Shown here in pieces: positions 30,975-38,050 of a stretch of DNA of 39,857 nt. Position 1 is the stretch's first letter. Each line of letters opens with the position of its first letter. The notes below the pieces were generated by a model. The model saw only the letters and a program-made list of their open reading frames with translations. It was not told the DNA's origin and searched no databases. The stretch is from Chersky-840 sp035532735. GTDB taxonomy: Bacteria; Actinomycetota; Acidimicrobiia; Acidimicrobiales; UBA8190. The position numbers and the translations under genes were made by a program. The stretch lies in the NCBI GenBank assembly GCA_035532735.1, contig DATKQM010000060.1, positions 1 to 39,857 on the forward strand. Direction: 5' to 3'.

Positions 30975-31739
30975 TCAGGGAACCAGGATCCGGCCGCACT
31001 GCTCGCAGGTGATCACCGCGTCGGGGGGAGCTTTCCGGACCCGGTCGAGCTCCATCGACGACAAGGTGAGGTGACACCCGCTGCACGAGCCGCCCGCGAG
31101 GCGCGCCGCTCCGGTCCCCCCCAGCTTCGATCGCAATTGCTCGTAGCGCGCCAGCAGGTCGTCCCGCACACCCGAGGCGGCAGCGGCTCGCGCCTGGTTC
31201 TCGTGGGCAAGCTCCGCGTCGAGCGACACCTCGGTGGTGGCGATGGCTTCCTGGAGGCGCTCGGCATCCTTGTCGAGGGCGTCGCGCCTCACGTCGCCGG
31301 CTCCGAGCTCCCCGTCGAGCGGCTCGAGCCCTTCCATGATCTCGATCTCGCGATCCTCGAGCTCGCTGATGTGACGGGCCAGGTGCGACACCTCTTCGTT
31401 CATGACCTGGAGCTCGCGCGAGGCCACGATCTGACCGCCGAAGAGTCGCTTCTCGAGCGACTCGCGCCGGGACCTCGACGACTCGATCTGCTGCTCGAGC
31501 GCGCTTTGGCGGTCACCGAGCTCGTCGCGCTGCTGGCGCAGCTCCTTGGTCCGGACATCGAGGACACCGAGCTGGCGGTCGACCTCGGCCAACTCGGACC
31601 GCTCGGGCAGTGTGGCCCGGCGATGACGGATCTGGTCGATCACGGTGTCGTGATCCTGGACCTCGAGCAACCGGGCCAAGGGCCGAACCGGTGTCTCGGG
31701 CTCGCCCCCCGGCGCTGGGGCACCATCGGCGGTGGTCAT
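30975..31739 (-). CDS. Coiled-coil protein with C4-type zinc ribbon
   Basis: The 254-residue product from ATG 31739 has a long helical coiled coil (about residues 20-190, rich in Glu/Arg/Gln, for example VDRQLGVLDVRTKELRQQRD). A C-terminal zinc ribbon follows, with CSGCH (near 222) and CEQCGRILV at the end. This is the CT398/DUF-type family common in actinobacteria and chlamydiae, with suggested links to nucleic-acid or secretion factors. The glutamate-rich LFGGQIVASRELQVMNEEV segment is the family's conserved centre. It usually lies between a Nif3-like gene and an RNase H/phosphatase gene; here a NUDIX gene is upstream and a phosphatase downstream. Confidence 0.88.
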   Translation of the reverse strand: MTTADGAPAPGGEPETPVRPLARLLEVQDHDTVIDQIRHRRATLPERSELAEVDRQLGVLDVRTKELRQQRDELGDRQSALEQQIESSRSRRESLEKRLFGGQIVASRELQVMNEEVSHLARHISELEDREIEIMEGLEPLDGELGAGDVRRDALDKDAERLQEAIATTEVSLDAELAHENQARAAAASGVRDDLLARYEQLRSKLGGTGAARLAGGSCSGCHLTLSSMELDRVRKAPPDAVITCEQCGRILVP

Positions 31740-31773
31740 CGTCCGCCTGTGGCGCGGTGGAGGTGGCGTGGTC

Positions 31774-32448
31774 TCATGTCTCCCCCCCATTGTGCCGGGG
31801 CTGAGGACCCCTGCCGACCGCACCGGCCCGGCGGCGCGATTCGGGCTCGTCTGACCCCGGCCCGATCCCGGCAACGGCCTCGGGCTGGTGCTGCGCGGCG
31901 CGCAGCGCACCGATGAGGGCCTCGTCTGCCACCGCGTGGGCCTCGTCCCACCCGAACCACCGTGCCTCAGGACTCTCACCGGGTGGCGGTGCCGGGTCGC
32001 GGTCGGGTGCGACCAGGAGATAGCGCAAGTCCAGGTGGGTGTGGCCGTGGGCGGCTTCGTGCACGTCCATGTGGATGAGGCGCGGCCCTCCGAGCGGATG
32101 AGTGAGCTCGAGGCCGGTCTCCTCTTGGGACTCGCGCAGGGCCGCGTCCGACGGCGCCTCTCCGGGGTCGAGATGTCCACCGGGCTGCAACCACCGATGC
32201 AACCGCTTGTGCAAGTGCAACACCGTGCCCCGACGCCCCACCACCACGGCCGACCCTGTGACGTGGGTCAGCCCGGTATGTCGGTCCAAGGGATCGGGCA
32301 GGGTGTCGAGGTCGACCCCGATGCGCGCCCGGGCACGGGTCTCGCGCTGGTCGCCGGGCACGTGCGCTTCGATGGCGCTGCGGATGCCTGCCACCACTGC
32401 TTCTGACCAGTTCCCTTCTCCGACCGGCCGCGGGGCCCCTTGCGACAC
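31774..32448 (-). CDS. NUDIX hydrolase
   Basis: The 224-residue product contains a full Nudix box: GGHLDPGEAPSDAALRESQEETGLE (G-x5-E-x7-RE-x2-EE-x-G pattern with Ser in place of a hydrophobic residue). It is preceded by VTGSAVVVGRRGTVLHLHKRLHRWLQPGGH. The family splits nucleoside diphosphate derivatives with magnesium. The N-terminal 60 residues include RSAIEAHVPGDQRETRARARI, shared by a large actinobacterial subgroup. The start GTG 32448 lacks a clear ribosome binding site. The last 30 residues are basic and low complexity, perhaps read past the original end. It may share a transcript with the zinc-ribbon and phosphatase genes. Confidence 0.88.
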   Translation of the reverse strand: MSQGAPRPVGEGNWSEAVVAGIRSAIEAHVPGDQRETRARARIGVDLDTLPDPLDRHTGLTHVTGSAVVVGRRGTVLHLHKRLHRWLQPGGHLDPGEAPSDAALRESQEETGLELTHPLGGPRLIHMDVHEAAHGHTHLDLRYLLVAPDRDPAPPPGESPEARWFGWDEAHAVADEALIGALRAAQHQPEAVAGIGPGSDEPESRRRAGAVGRGPQPRHNGGET

Positions 32449-32453
32449 GAGCC

Positions 32454-32678
32454 ATGGCTAGCACAGGGATCCGACCGGTAACGTCCGGGGTGGTGTCAGA
32501 GGTCGTGGCCGGGATCGCATTCGACGCCACCGTGAGGACGCCGACCCGAGGTCCGGGTGCCACCTTCGACGGCGTCGCCTCCCGGGGCTGGATCACCTCC
32601 GCCAAGGAGGCCGAGACCCGGTCGACGCGGGTGGCGAAGGCCATCACCATGGTGCGCCAGGGTCTGGCCCTGTCGTGA
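32454..32678 (+). pseudogene. Truncated YdeI/OmpD-associated family remnant
   Basis: The last 40 of 74 residues, ATFDGVASRGWITSAKEAETRSTRV and AKAITMVRQGLAL, match the end of YdeI/OmpD-associated (DUF1905-linked) proteins, whose usual form is FxxLSxxxRREYVxWIxxAKRxETRxRRVxKAVExLRxG. The upstream DUF1905 beta-barrel of about 100 residues is missing, and part of the linker before WITSAK has been lost. The first 30 residues look like fused leftover sequence. The frame begins only 5 bp from the divergent NUDIX start, which leaves no room for a normal promoter. Third-position GC is high, as in real coding DNA. A remnant is more likely than a functional peptide. Confidence 0.6.
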
Positions 32679-32982
32679 CCGAGGCCGCGGAACTGGCCCG
32701 CGCCGTCCACGCGGCACGGGCCCGACTGATCGACTTCGTCGGTGGCTGTTGAGAGGACCAATGGCTGTCGTCTCCTCTCGGTCCGGCCGACCCCGGGCAT
32801 CGGCTCTCGCCCATCTCGAAGGCAGTGGCGACGCCTTCGTGGCGCTGATCGAGCCCCTGAGCCCGCACCAGCTGACGAGCGGTGACGGTCGCGTCACCAT
32901 CACCAGGTTCGCCGAGATCGCCGTGCTCCATGCCGACGACCACCACGTCGAGCTCGAGACCGCCCTCGGGCTCGCCCCCTGA
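32675..32982 (+). pseudogene. Broken DinB/mycothiol-dependent isomerase-like gene
   Basis: GTG 32675 overlaps the stop of the preceding remnant (GTGA) and reads TEAAELARAVHAARARLIDFVGGC, the typical first helix of DinB-like proteins. It meets TGA at 32750-32752, after which the same frame goes on EDQWLSSPLGPADP, the expected continuation. An internal part of about 60 residues is then missing, and the coding signal resumes in another frame as LAHLEGSGDAFVALIEPLSPHQLTSGDG, TITRFAEIAVLHADDHH, ending at 32982. The conserved HADxH metal-ligand end is thus present but unreachable. At least one nonsense mutation, one deletion and one frameshift are needed. Confidence 0.65.
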
Positions 32983-32999
32983 CGAGCCGGTTCCGCCCG

Positions 33000-33872
33000 C
33001 TAGACCTGAACCGGAACCCGCCGGCGCACCCGCGTGGCGGCCAGGACCACGATGTAGACCCCGGCCGCCACGGCGATGACACAGAAGCTGGGCGGGAGGT
33101 GCGGGAACGCGTAGCTCATCGTGAGCCCCGCCCACATGTCACCGACGGCCACGGCACACGACAGCGCCAAGGCCCGGTACGGGCGGGCGGTGAGCTGTTG
33201 CGCGGTCCCCGCCGGCGCGGCGAGCAGCCCGAGGAGCAACAGCGCGCCCACGGCTTGAGTCGCTTCGGCGGCACAGGCGCCGACCAGGCCAAGGAACCCC
33301 AGACCGAGCACCACCACCGGGACCCGACGGGCCGAGGCCACAGCGGGATCGAGGCTGGCGAACAACAGGGGTCGGGCGATGACGACCACGGCGAGGGCGA
33401 CGGCGAGCGCGATGACCGTCGCCACGAGCGCCTGATCGTGGGACAGCCCGAAGATCGAACCGAACAGGATGCTCACTCCCGCCGTGGCGTCGCCGGTGCT
33501 CTTCGACGTGGTGTAGATGGTGAGGAATAACACACCCAGACCGAGTATCCACGCGAAGACACTTCCCACCACCACGTCGTCGGCTTGGCCACGTGGGCCC
33601 AGCGTCCCCATGAGCACCCCGACCGCGATGGTGCCCACGAAGAGCCCCAGGCGGGGGTCGACCCCGAAGGACAACGCGGCCAGGGCACCGGCGAACGCCA
33701 CGTGACTCAGCGCGTCGCCGGTGAAGACCTGGCTCCGCAGCACGAGGAAGTAGCCGACGAGCCCGCACGCCGCCGCGATGGCGGTCCCGGCCAGAAAGGC
33801 GTTGCGCAGGAAGGGCTGGCCGAGCAGCCCTACCACCGCGTTCACGGCCCCACTCCAGACAACGGAGTTCAC
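33000..33872 (-). CDS. Metal ABC transporter permease (second subunit)
   Basis: The 290-residue product is an ABC-3 family permease with about eight membrane helices, the type used by zinc and manganese importers. FLRNAFLAGTAIAAACGLVGYFLVLRSQVFTGDALSHVAFAGALAALSFG is the conserved start (residues 20-70), and ATQAVGALLLLGLLAAPAGTAQQLTARPYRALAL is the second family signature with the ATPase-contact region. GTG 33872 overlaps the stop of the first permease (GTGA). Together the two permeases probably form a heterodimer, less common than the homodimer of ZnuB. The C-terminus is basic (RVRRRVPVQV). Confidence 0.9.
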   Translation of the reverse strand: MNSVVWSGAVNAVVGLLGQPFLRNAFLAGTAIAAACGLVGYFLVLRSQVFTGDALSHVAFAGALAALSFGVDPRLGLFVGTIAVGVLMGTLGPRGQADDVVVGSVFAWILGLGVLFLTIYTTSKSTGDATAGVSILFGSIFGLSHDQALVATVIALAVALAVVVIARPLLFASLDPAVASARRVPVVVLGLGFLGLVGACAAEATQAVGALLLLGLLAAPAGTAQQLTARPYRALALSCAVAVGDMWAGLTMSYAFPHLPPSFCVIAVAAGVYIVVLAATRVRRRVPVQV

Positions 33873-34762
33873 GCCGCCGCTCCGACGGCTCGACTCGTCC
33901 TGGCGCCGAGCCGGGCCCACAAGACCGCGGCCACATAGGCGGCAAAGGCCAAGGTGGTGACCCAGAAGCCGATCGGATACGGGGAGTAGTAGGCGACCCC
34001 CAAGCCGATCCAGGTGACGGCCAGGCCGAGCACGACCGCGATGGCTCCCCCGAGCACCGGGCGGGCCGTGAGCCGCTGGGCGGTGGCGGCGGGCATCACG
34101 AGTAGGGCGAACACGAGCAGTGCGCCGGTGATCTGGCTGGCCTCGGCGGCCGCCAAGCCGAGCAGGACGAGGAACACCAGCGACACCGCCCGCACCGGCA
34201 CCCCCCGGGCGGACGCCACGTCGGGGTCGATCGACGCGAACAACAGCGGTCGGCTGATGACACCGAGCACCCCGAGCGCCCCCAGGGCCACGAGGAACAA
34301 GGTGAGGACCTGCGAGGTGGTGATCCCCAGGAAGTTCCCGAACAGCAACGAGTTGATCCCGTTCAGATTGCCCCGATAGAGGCTCACGAAGAGAAAGCCC
34401 AAGGCGAGGAGAAACGTCTGCACCGTCCCGGTCACGGCGTTCTCCTGGCTGAACGCTCTTCCGCGCGAATGCGCGACGGTCGAGATCAACACCGCGGCGG
34501 CCACACAGAAGGCGAAGTAGCCGTACAGAGCGCTGACGCCGATCAGCGTCGCCCCCGCCGCGCCGGGGAACCCCACCACGGCGATGGTGTGGCCGGCAAA
34601 GCTCTGGCGCCGGACGACCATGTACCACCCGATCACCGCGGCCATGACGGCGACGACAGTCCCGGCCTGGAGGGCGTTGACCATGAATCCGAACTGGAAC
34701 AGCCGCCGGACGTCGTCGACGACGTTCCAGCTCAGCCCGGCGCCGGCATCAGTGAGGACCAT
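33869..34762 (-). CDS. Metal ABC transporter permease (first subunit)
   Basis: The 297-residue product is an ABC-3 permease related to the second subunit: FMVNALQAGTVVAVMAAVIGWYMVVRRQSFAGHTIAVVGFPGAAGATLIG near the start, GNLNGINSLLFGNFLGITTSQV in the middle, and EASQITGALLVFALLVMPAATAQRLTARP near 205-235. GGAGGAG eight bases before ATG 34762 decides that start over a codon at 34789. It overlaps the end of the ATPase gene by 14 bp, as expected in a tight operon. It forms the membrane channel for a divalent metal, probably zinc or manganese. Confidence 0.9.
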   Translation of the reverse strand: MVLTDAGAGLSWNVVDDVRRLFQFGFMVNALQAGTVVAVMAAVIGWYMVVRRQSFAGHTIAVVGFPGAAGATLIGVSALYGYFAFCVAAAVLISTVAHSRGRAFSQENAVTGTVQTFLLALGFLFVSLYRGNLNGINSLLFGNFLGITTSQVLTLFLVALGALGVLGVISRPLLFASIDPDVASARGVPVRAVSLVFLVLLGLAAAEASQITGALLVFALLVMPAATAQRLTARPVLGGAIAVVLGLAVTWIGLGVAYYSPYPIGFWVTTLAFAAYVAAVLWARLGARTSRAVGAAA

Positions 34763-35594
34763 GGTGGGCTCCTCCGTGCCGATCGGCATGATGGGCGGGG
34801 GCCTCGGGATGGCCCACGACGACGAGCCTCCCGTCGGTGGTGGTGAGCACCTCGATAGGGGTCCGGTAGAGCCGGCTCAGCGTCTCACTCGTGATGACCT
34901 GGTGCGGTGTCCCGGCCGCCACCCCACCCTCGGCGATGTAGACCACCCGATCGAGGTAGGACAGGATCGGGTTGACGTCGTGCGCCACCATCACCACGCT
35001 CACCTCGGCCTGGCGACAGATGGTGCTCACGAGCGCCGCCACCGCGCTCTGGTTGGGGAGGTCAAGGCTGTCGAGTGGTTCGTCGAGGAGCAAGAGCGAC
35101 GGCCGACGTACCAGCGCCTGGGCGATGAGGATCCGTTGCTGTTCTCCCCCCGAGAGCTCCCCGATGGGGCGGTGGACGAGCCCGGTGGCATCGACGAGGT
35201 CGATCACCTCGCTGATCCGCTCTTCCTCGGCCCGTCGGCGCCGACGCGCCCGGGACGAGATCGGCAGCGGAATGCCGAACCGGTCCCCGCTGATCCCGAG
35301 CCGCACGATGTCGATCCCCCGAACCCGAAGCGAGGAGTCGAAGCTGCGGCGCTGGGGGAGGTACCCGATGCGTTCGTTGTGCTGACCGGGCCGATCGTCG
35401 AACACCGTCACCGTGCCCGCCGACACCGGCACCAGGCCGAGGATGACCTTCACGAGCGTCGACTTACCCACACCGTTGGGCCCGAGGACGGCGACGAATT
35501 CCCCCACCCCGACCGAGAGGTCGACTCCGGCCCACAAGGTACGGCCTCCGACCGCGACCGCGGCCCCGCTCAGCCTGAGGACGTCATGCTCCAT
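34749..35594 (-). CDS. Metal ABC transporter ATP-binding protein
   Basis: The 281-residue product is the ATPase of the importer. It has Walker A LGPNGVGKSTLVKVIL (near 38-53), a Q-loop in IGYLPQRRSFDSSLRVRGIDIV, the signature LSGGEQQRILIAQAL, Walker B SLLLLDEPLDSLD and the switch His in VVMVAHDVN. The Q-loop region and the YLPQR spacing resemble ZnuC/MntB-type subunits. It begins one base after the stop of the substrate-binding protein gene, and ends inside the first permease gene. Residues after 245 form a His-rich tail (HHADRHGGAHHG) that may bind metal. Confidence 0.92.
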   Translation of the reverse strand: MEHDVLRLSGAAVAVGGRTLWAGVDLSVGVGEFVAVLGPNGVGKSTLVKVILGLVPVSAGTVTVFDDRPGQHNERIGYLPQRRSFDSSLRVRGIDIVRLGISGDRFGIPLPISSRARRRRRAEEERISEVIDLVDATGLVHRPIGELSGGEQQRILIAQALVRRPSLLLLDEPLDSLDLPNQSAVAALVSTICRQAEVSVVMVAHDVNPILSYLDRVVYIAEGGVAAGTPHQVITSETLSRLYRTPIEVLTTTDGRLVVVGHPEAPAHHADRHGGAHHGPH

Positions 35595-35595
35595 G

Positions 35596-36522
35596 TCAAC
35601 GGCCCCCGGCGCTCGCCAACGCGGCCTGGATCCCCCGAAGCTCGTGTACCTGCCAGGCCTCGAAGGTGTCGCCGGCGGGATCGAGGGTCTCGGTGACCGT
35701 CGCCACCGGGATCCCCCGCGACCGGGCCGCCTGCACCTGTGCAGTGACGTCCGGGGTGGCGTTCTGGCTGTTGTACACGTAGATCTTGATCTGGTTGTGC
35801 TGGATCTGCGCGTCGATGGTGGCCTTGTCCGCCGCGGTCGGGTCGTTGCCCTCGCTGACGGCGTCGAGAAACGACTGCGGAGTGAGCAACCGGAGCCCCA
35901 GCGCGGCGGCGAGCGGGGTCACGATGCTTTCGGACGCCCCGATGGGCGTGCCGGCGTACTCGGCCTTGATGACCTTGATCAGATGGTGGTACTGGGCCAG
36001 ATCACGGGTCGAGAACGTGGTCATCCGGTGTTCGAAATAGCTTGCCTCTTTGGGGTCGATCCGCGCGTAGTCGGCGGTGATCTGTTCGATGACCTTGCCC
36101 ACATCCTGCGGGTCGTACCACCGATGCGGGTTTCCCCCCGCCGCCACACCGACGAGCTTGCCTACGTCGAGCACGGTCCGTCCCTTGGTCGCGTTGGCGT
36201 CGAGCAGCGATTCTGCCCACGGGTCGTAGCCGACCCCGTTCACGATCACGAACTGCGCGGCGGCGAAGGCCCGTCCGTCGCGTGCGGTCGCCTCGTAGGA
36301 GTGGGGATCGGTGTCGGGGTTGGTCACGATGCTCGTGACCGTCACCCGGTCACCGCCGAGCTGCCCGGCGATGCTTCCCCAGAAGTTCTCTGCCGCCACC
36401 ACCGAGATCGTCCCCCCCGGGCCGGCTTGGGCCACCCCCGTAGCGGCCCCGCACCCCCCCAGGCAGCCCGCCACCAGCACCGCCACGACGGCGAGGGACG
36501 CCCGCCTCTTGATCCTGGACAC
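35596..36522 (-). CDS. Metal ABC transporter substrate-binding lipoprotein
   Basis: The 308-residue product has a lipoprotein signal (LAVVAVLVAGC, Cys20) and the cluster A-I (ZnuA/PsaA/TroA) fold: ISVVAAENFWGSIAGQLGGDRVTVTSIVTNPDTDPHSYEAT with the ligand His74, then GGNPHRWYDP with His133, and ASESIVTPLAAALGL and a late acidic region. It captures the metal outside the membrane and hands it to the two permeases. There is no His-rich loop as in many zinc-specific ZnuA proteins, so manganese is a possible substrate. GTG 36522 is the start. A Fur/Zur-like box overlaps the upstream region. Confidence 0.9.
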   Translation of the reverse strand: MSRIKRRASLAVVAVLVAGCLGGCGAATGVAQAGPGGTISVVAAENFWGSIAGQLGGDRVTVTSIVTNPDTDPHSYEATARDGRAFAAAQFVIVNGVGYDPWAESLLDANATKGRTVLDVGKLVGVAAGGNPHRWYDPQDVGKVIEQITADYARIDPKEASYFEHRMTTFSTRDLAQYHHLIKVIKAEYAGTPIGASESIVTPLAAALGLRLLTPQSFLDAVSEGNDPTAADKATIDAQIQHNQIKIYVYNSQNATPDVTAQVQAARSRGIPVATVTETLDPAGDTFEAWQVHELRGIQAALASAGGR

Positions 36523-36537
36523 CTGGCCCAGGCTAAA

Positions 36538-36552
36538 CGAGAGTGATTCTCA
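36538..36552. promoter_or_regulatory. Candidate Fur/Zur box
   Basis: The 15-mer CGAGAGTGATTCTCA is a 7-1-7 imperfect palindrome of the Fur-family type; its halves agree at five of seven positions. It lies 16 bp before the binding-protein start and 72 bp before the Fur/Zur gene, in the divergent gap. TAGAAT at 36560-36565 could be a -10 element for the regulator. Metal-dependent repression in both directions is the expected use. Confidence 0.5.
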
Positions 36553-36623
36553 ATACAAGGTAGAATGGCGGCACAGGGAGAGCACCCGAACTCGGGGCTG
36601 CCCTCAGACACGCTGAGGTTTCG

Positions 36624-37103
36624 ATGGCCCGATGGCATAGTGATCCGATGGTGACCAACGAGACACCCGACCAGGTCACCTTCGGGGCGCCGCCTCGTGA
36701 CACCCGCCAGCGGCGCGCCGTGCTCGCCGCCCTGGGACAGACCGGCAGCTTCCGAAGCGCCCAGGCCATCCACGCCTCGATCCGCCAGACCGGTGAGAAG
36801 ATCGGGCTCGCCACCGTCTACCGGGCCCTCAAGATGCTCAGTGACGCCGGCGAGGTCGACGTCGTACGTGACGACGCGGGCGAACAGCTCTACCGCCGCT
36901 GCGGGACGTCACACCATCATCACCTGGTCTGCGTAGCGTGTGGCACCGCCGTCGAGGTGGAGTCCGCTCCGATGGAACGTTGGGCCGTGAAGGTGGGCGA
37001 AGCCCACGGCTTCTCCGATGTCTGGCACTCGCTCGAGGTCTTCGGCACATGCGCGTCCTGCGCCGGAGACGCCGAGCGCGCCGCCGGTGACCGCGCTCGC
37101 TAG
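36624..37103 (+). CDS. zur: Fur family metalloregulator, probably Zur
   Basis: The 159-residue product has the Fur winged helix (RQRRAVLAALGQTGSFRSAQAIHASIRQTGEKIGLATVYRALKML, about 28-72). A metal domain follows with HHHHLVCVACG (His97-100, Cys103, Cys106) and the partner pair CASC (Cys143, Cys146), the structural zinc site. The HHH(H) regulatory site together with divergence from a zinc/manganese importer supports Zur rather than Fur. ATG 36624 follows GAGG; ATG 36648 is an alternative. It would repress the importer when the metal is plentiful. Confidence 0.85.
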   Translation: MARWHSDPMVTNETPDQVTFGAPPRDTRQRRAVLAALGQTGSFRSAQAIHASIRQTGEKIGLATVYRALKMLSDAGEVDVVRDDAGEQLYRRCGTSHHHHLVCVACGTAVEVESAPMERWAVKVGEAHGFSDVWHSLEVFGTCASCAGDAERAAGDRAR

Positions 37104-37132
37104 TCCTCCGCGGTCGACCAGGCCCGAAAGCC

Positions 37133-37445
37133 TCAGAGCTCGAAGCGATAGAAGGGGTTCCACAGCGCGATCCCCGTTCGTCGGCGAACACCGAGCCTTC
37201 GACGGTCACCTCCGCCGCTTCGACCATCCCGGAATGGACCGCGCCCCGCCGAAGACGATGGACAGACGGCCCGTACCGTCGTCGATGTCGTGGACCCGGG
37301 CCGCAGAGCCTCGCCAGATCGAAGGTTGGGCAGCGACGACCTTGCCTCTGACCACAACCCGGTGGCGCGCCCTGGCGTCGGCGAGGCGACGTACGATCGG
37401 TCGCCCCCCCCGGCACTCATCGGTGGTGGGCTCCCAAGCTTTCAC
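37133..37445 (-). pseudogene. Frameshifted OB-fold nucleic-acid-binding protein
   Basis: GTG 37445 overlaps the kdpC stop (GTGA). It reads a small OB-fold protein: LADARARHRVVVRGKVVAAQPSIW, then AARVHDIDDGTGRLSIVFGGARSIPG, the five-strand core typical of short actinobacterial OB-fold proteins (DGTGxxxxVxxGxxxIPG). A missing base near 37225 moves the coding signal to MVEAAEVTVEGSVFADERG, and a second change near 37170 to IALWNPFYRFEL before TGA at 37133-37135. Both segments are the expected C-terminal strands (the usual form ends NPxYxLxx). As written, no single frame gives the whole fold. Confidence 0.7.
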
Positions 37446-38038
37446 TTGAGCTGGGCGAGGGCCTCGTTCAACTGCAGGACATCGATGTCGCTGCTGCCCA
37501 TGAACCCCAGCACTGCTCCGTTGGTCTCCTTGGCGATGAGCGCCCGCAGCGCCGAGGGGTCGATGCCCGTTGCCTTGGAGACCATGGGGATCTGGACGAT
37601 CGCGTCCTGTGGAGCAATGTCGGGGTCTAGGCCGCTGCCCGAAGTGGTCACGAGATCGACCGTGGGCTCGACGCCGCGCTTGTGCCAGTAAGACACCAGC
37701 GCCTGCGTGTTCGCCACCAGGACCTTGGACCTCGGGCCAAGGTTGGTGGCGGCCGACTCGCCACTCTTGCCGTTGGCCACGAGCGGGTTGTCTCCGCTGT
37801 AGGGGCCGAGATCGTCGGGCCGACCCTGGAAGACACAACTGCCCGGTGGGTTTCCCGGGCACCTCGTGCTCGACCAGTTCTGTCCGATCAAGGTGGATCC
37901 GTTGGCGGTGATCGAACCGTCGGCCTGGTGCCGGAAGAAGAGCTGGGCGACGCCGGTTCCGGCAAGGGCGTAGACGAACCCGAAGAAGGCCGTGAACACC
38001 ACGATCGAAATGATTGAGCGACGGAGATGAGCAATCAT
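37442..38038 (-). CDS. kdpC: Potassium-transporting ATPase subunit C
   Basis: The 198-residue product is KdpC. One N-terminal membrane helix (RSIISIVVFTAFFGFVYALAG) is followed by a periplasmic-side domain with TLIGQNWSSTRCPGNPP (usually GSxLIGQ), GPYSGDNPLVANGKSGESAATNLGP (family signature), VDLVTTSGSGLDPDIAPQDAIVQ and ALIAKETNGA. KdpC lowers the ATP-binding threshold of KdpB in the high-affinity potassium pump. The start ATG is 12 bp after the kdpB stop. Downstream is only the broken OB-fold gene and a convergent regulator; kdpD/kdpE are not in the window. Confidence 0.95.
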   Translation of the reverse strand: MIAHLRRSIISIVVFTAFFGFVYALAGTGVAQLFFRHQADGSITANGSTLIGQNWSSTRCPGNPPGSCVFQGRPDDLGPYSGDNPLVANGKSGESAATNLGPRSKVLVANTQALVSYWHKRGVEPTVDLVTTSGSGLDPDIAPQDAIVQIPMVSKATGIDPSALRALIAKETNGAVLGFMGSSDIDVLQLNEALAQLK

Positions 38039-38050
38039 GTGGGCTCGCGA

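Noticed and set aside
33873..34628. Upstream extension of the second permease frame across the first permease
   Set aside because: The sequence there is arginine/glycine-rich noise antisense in phase to the true first permease; GTG 33872 with the GTGA overlap is the natural start.
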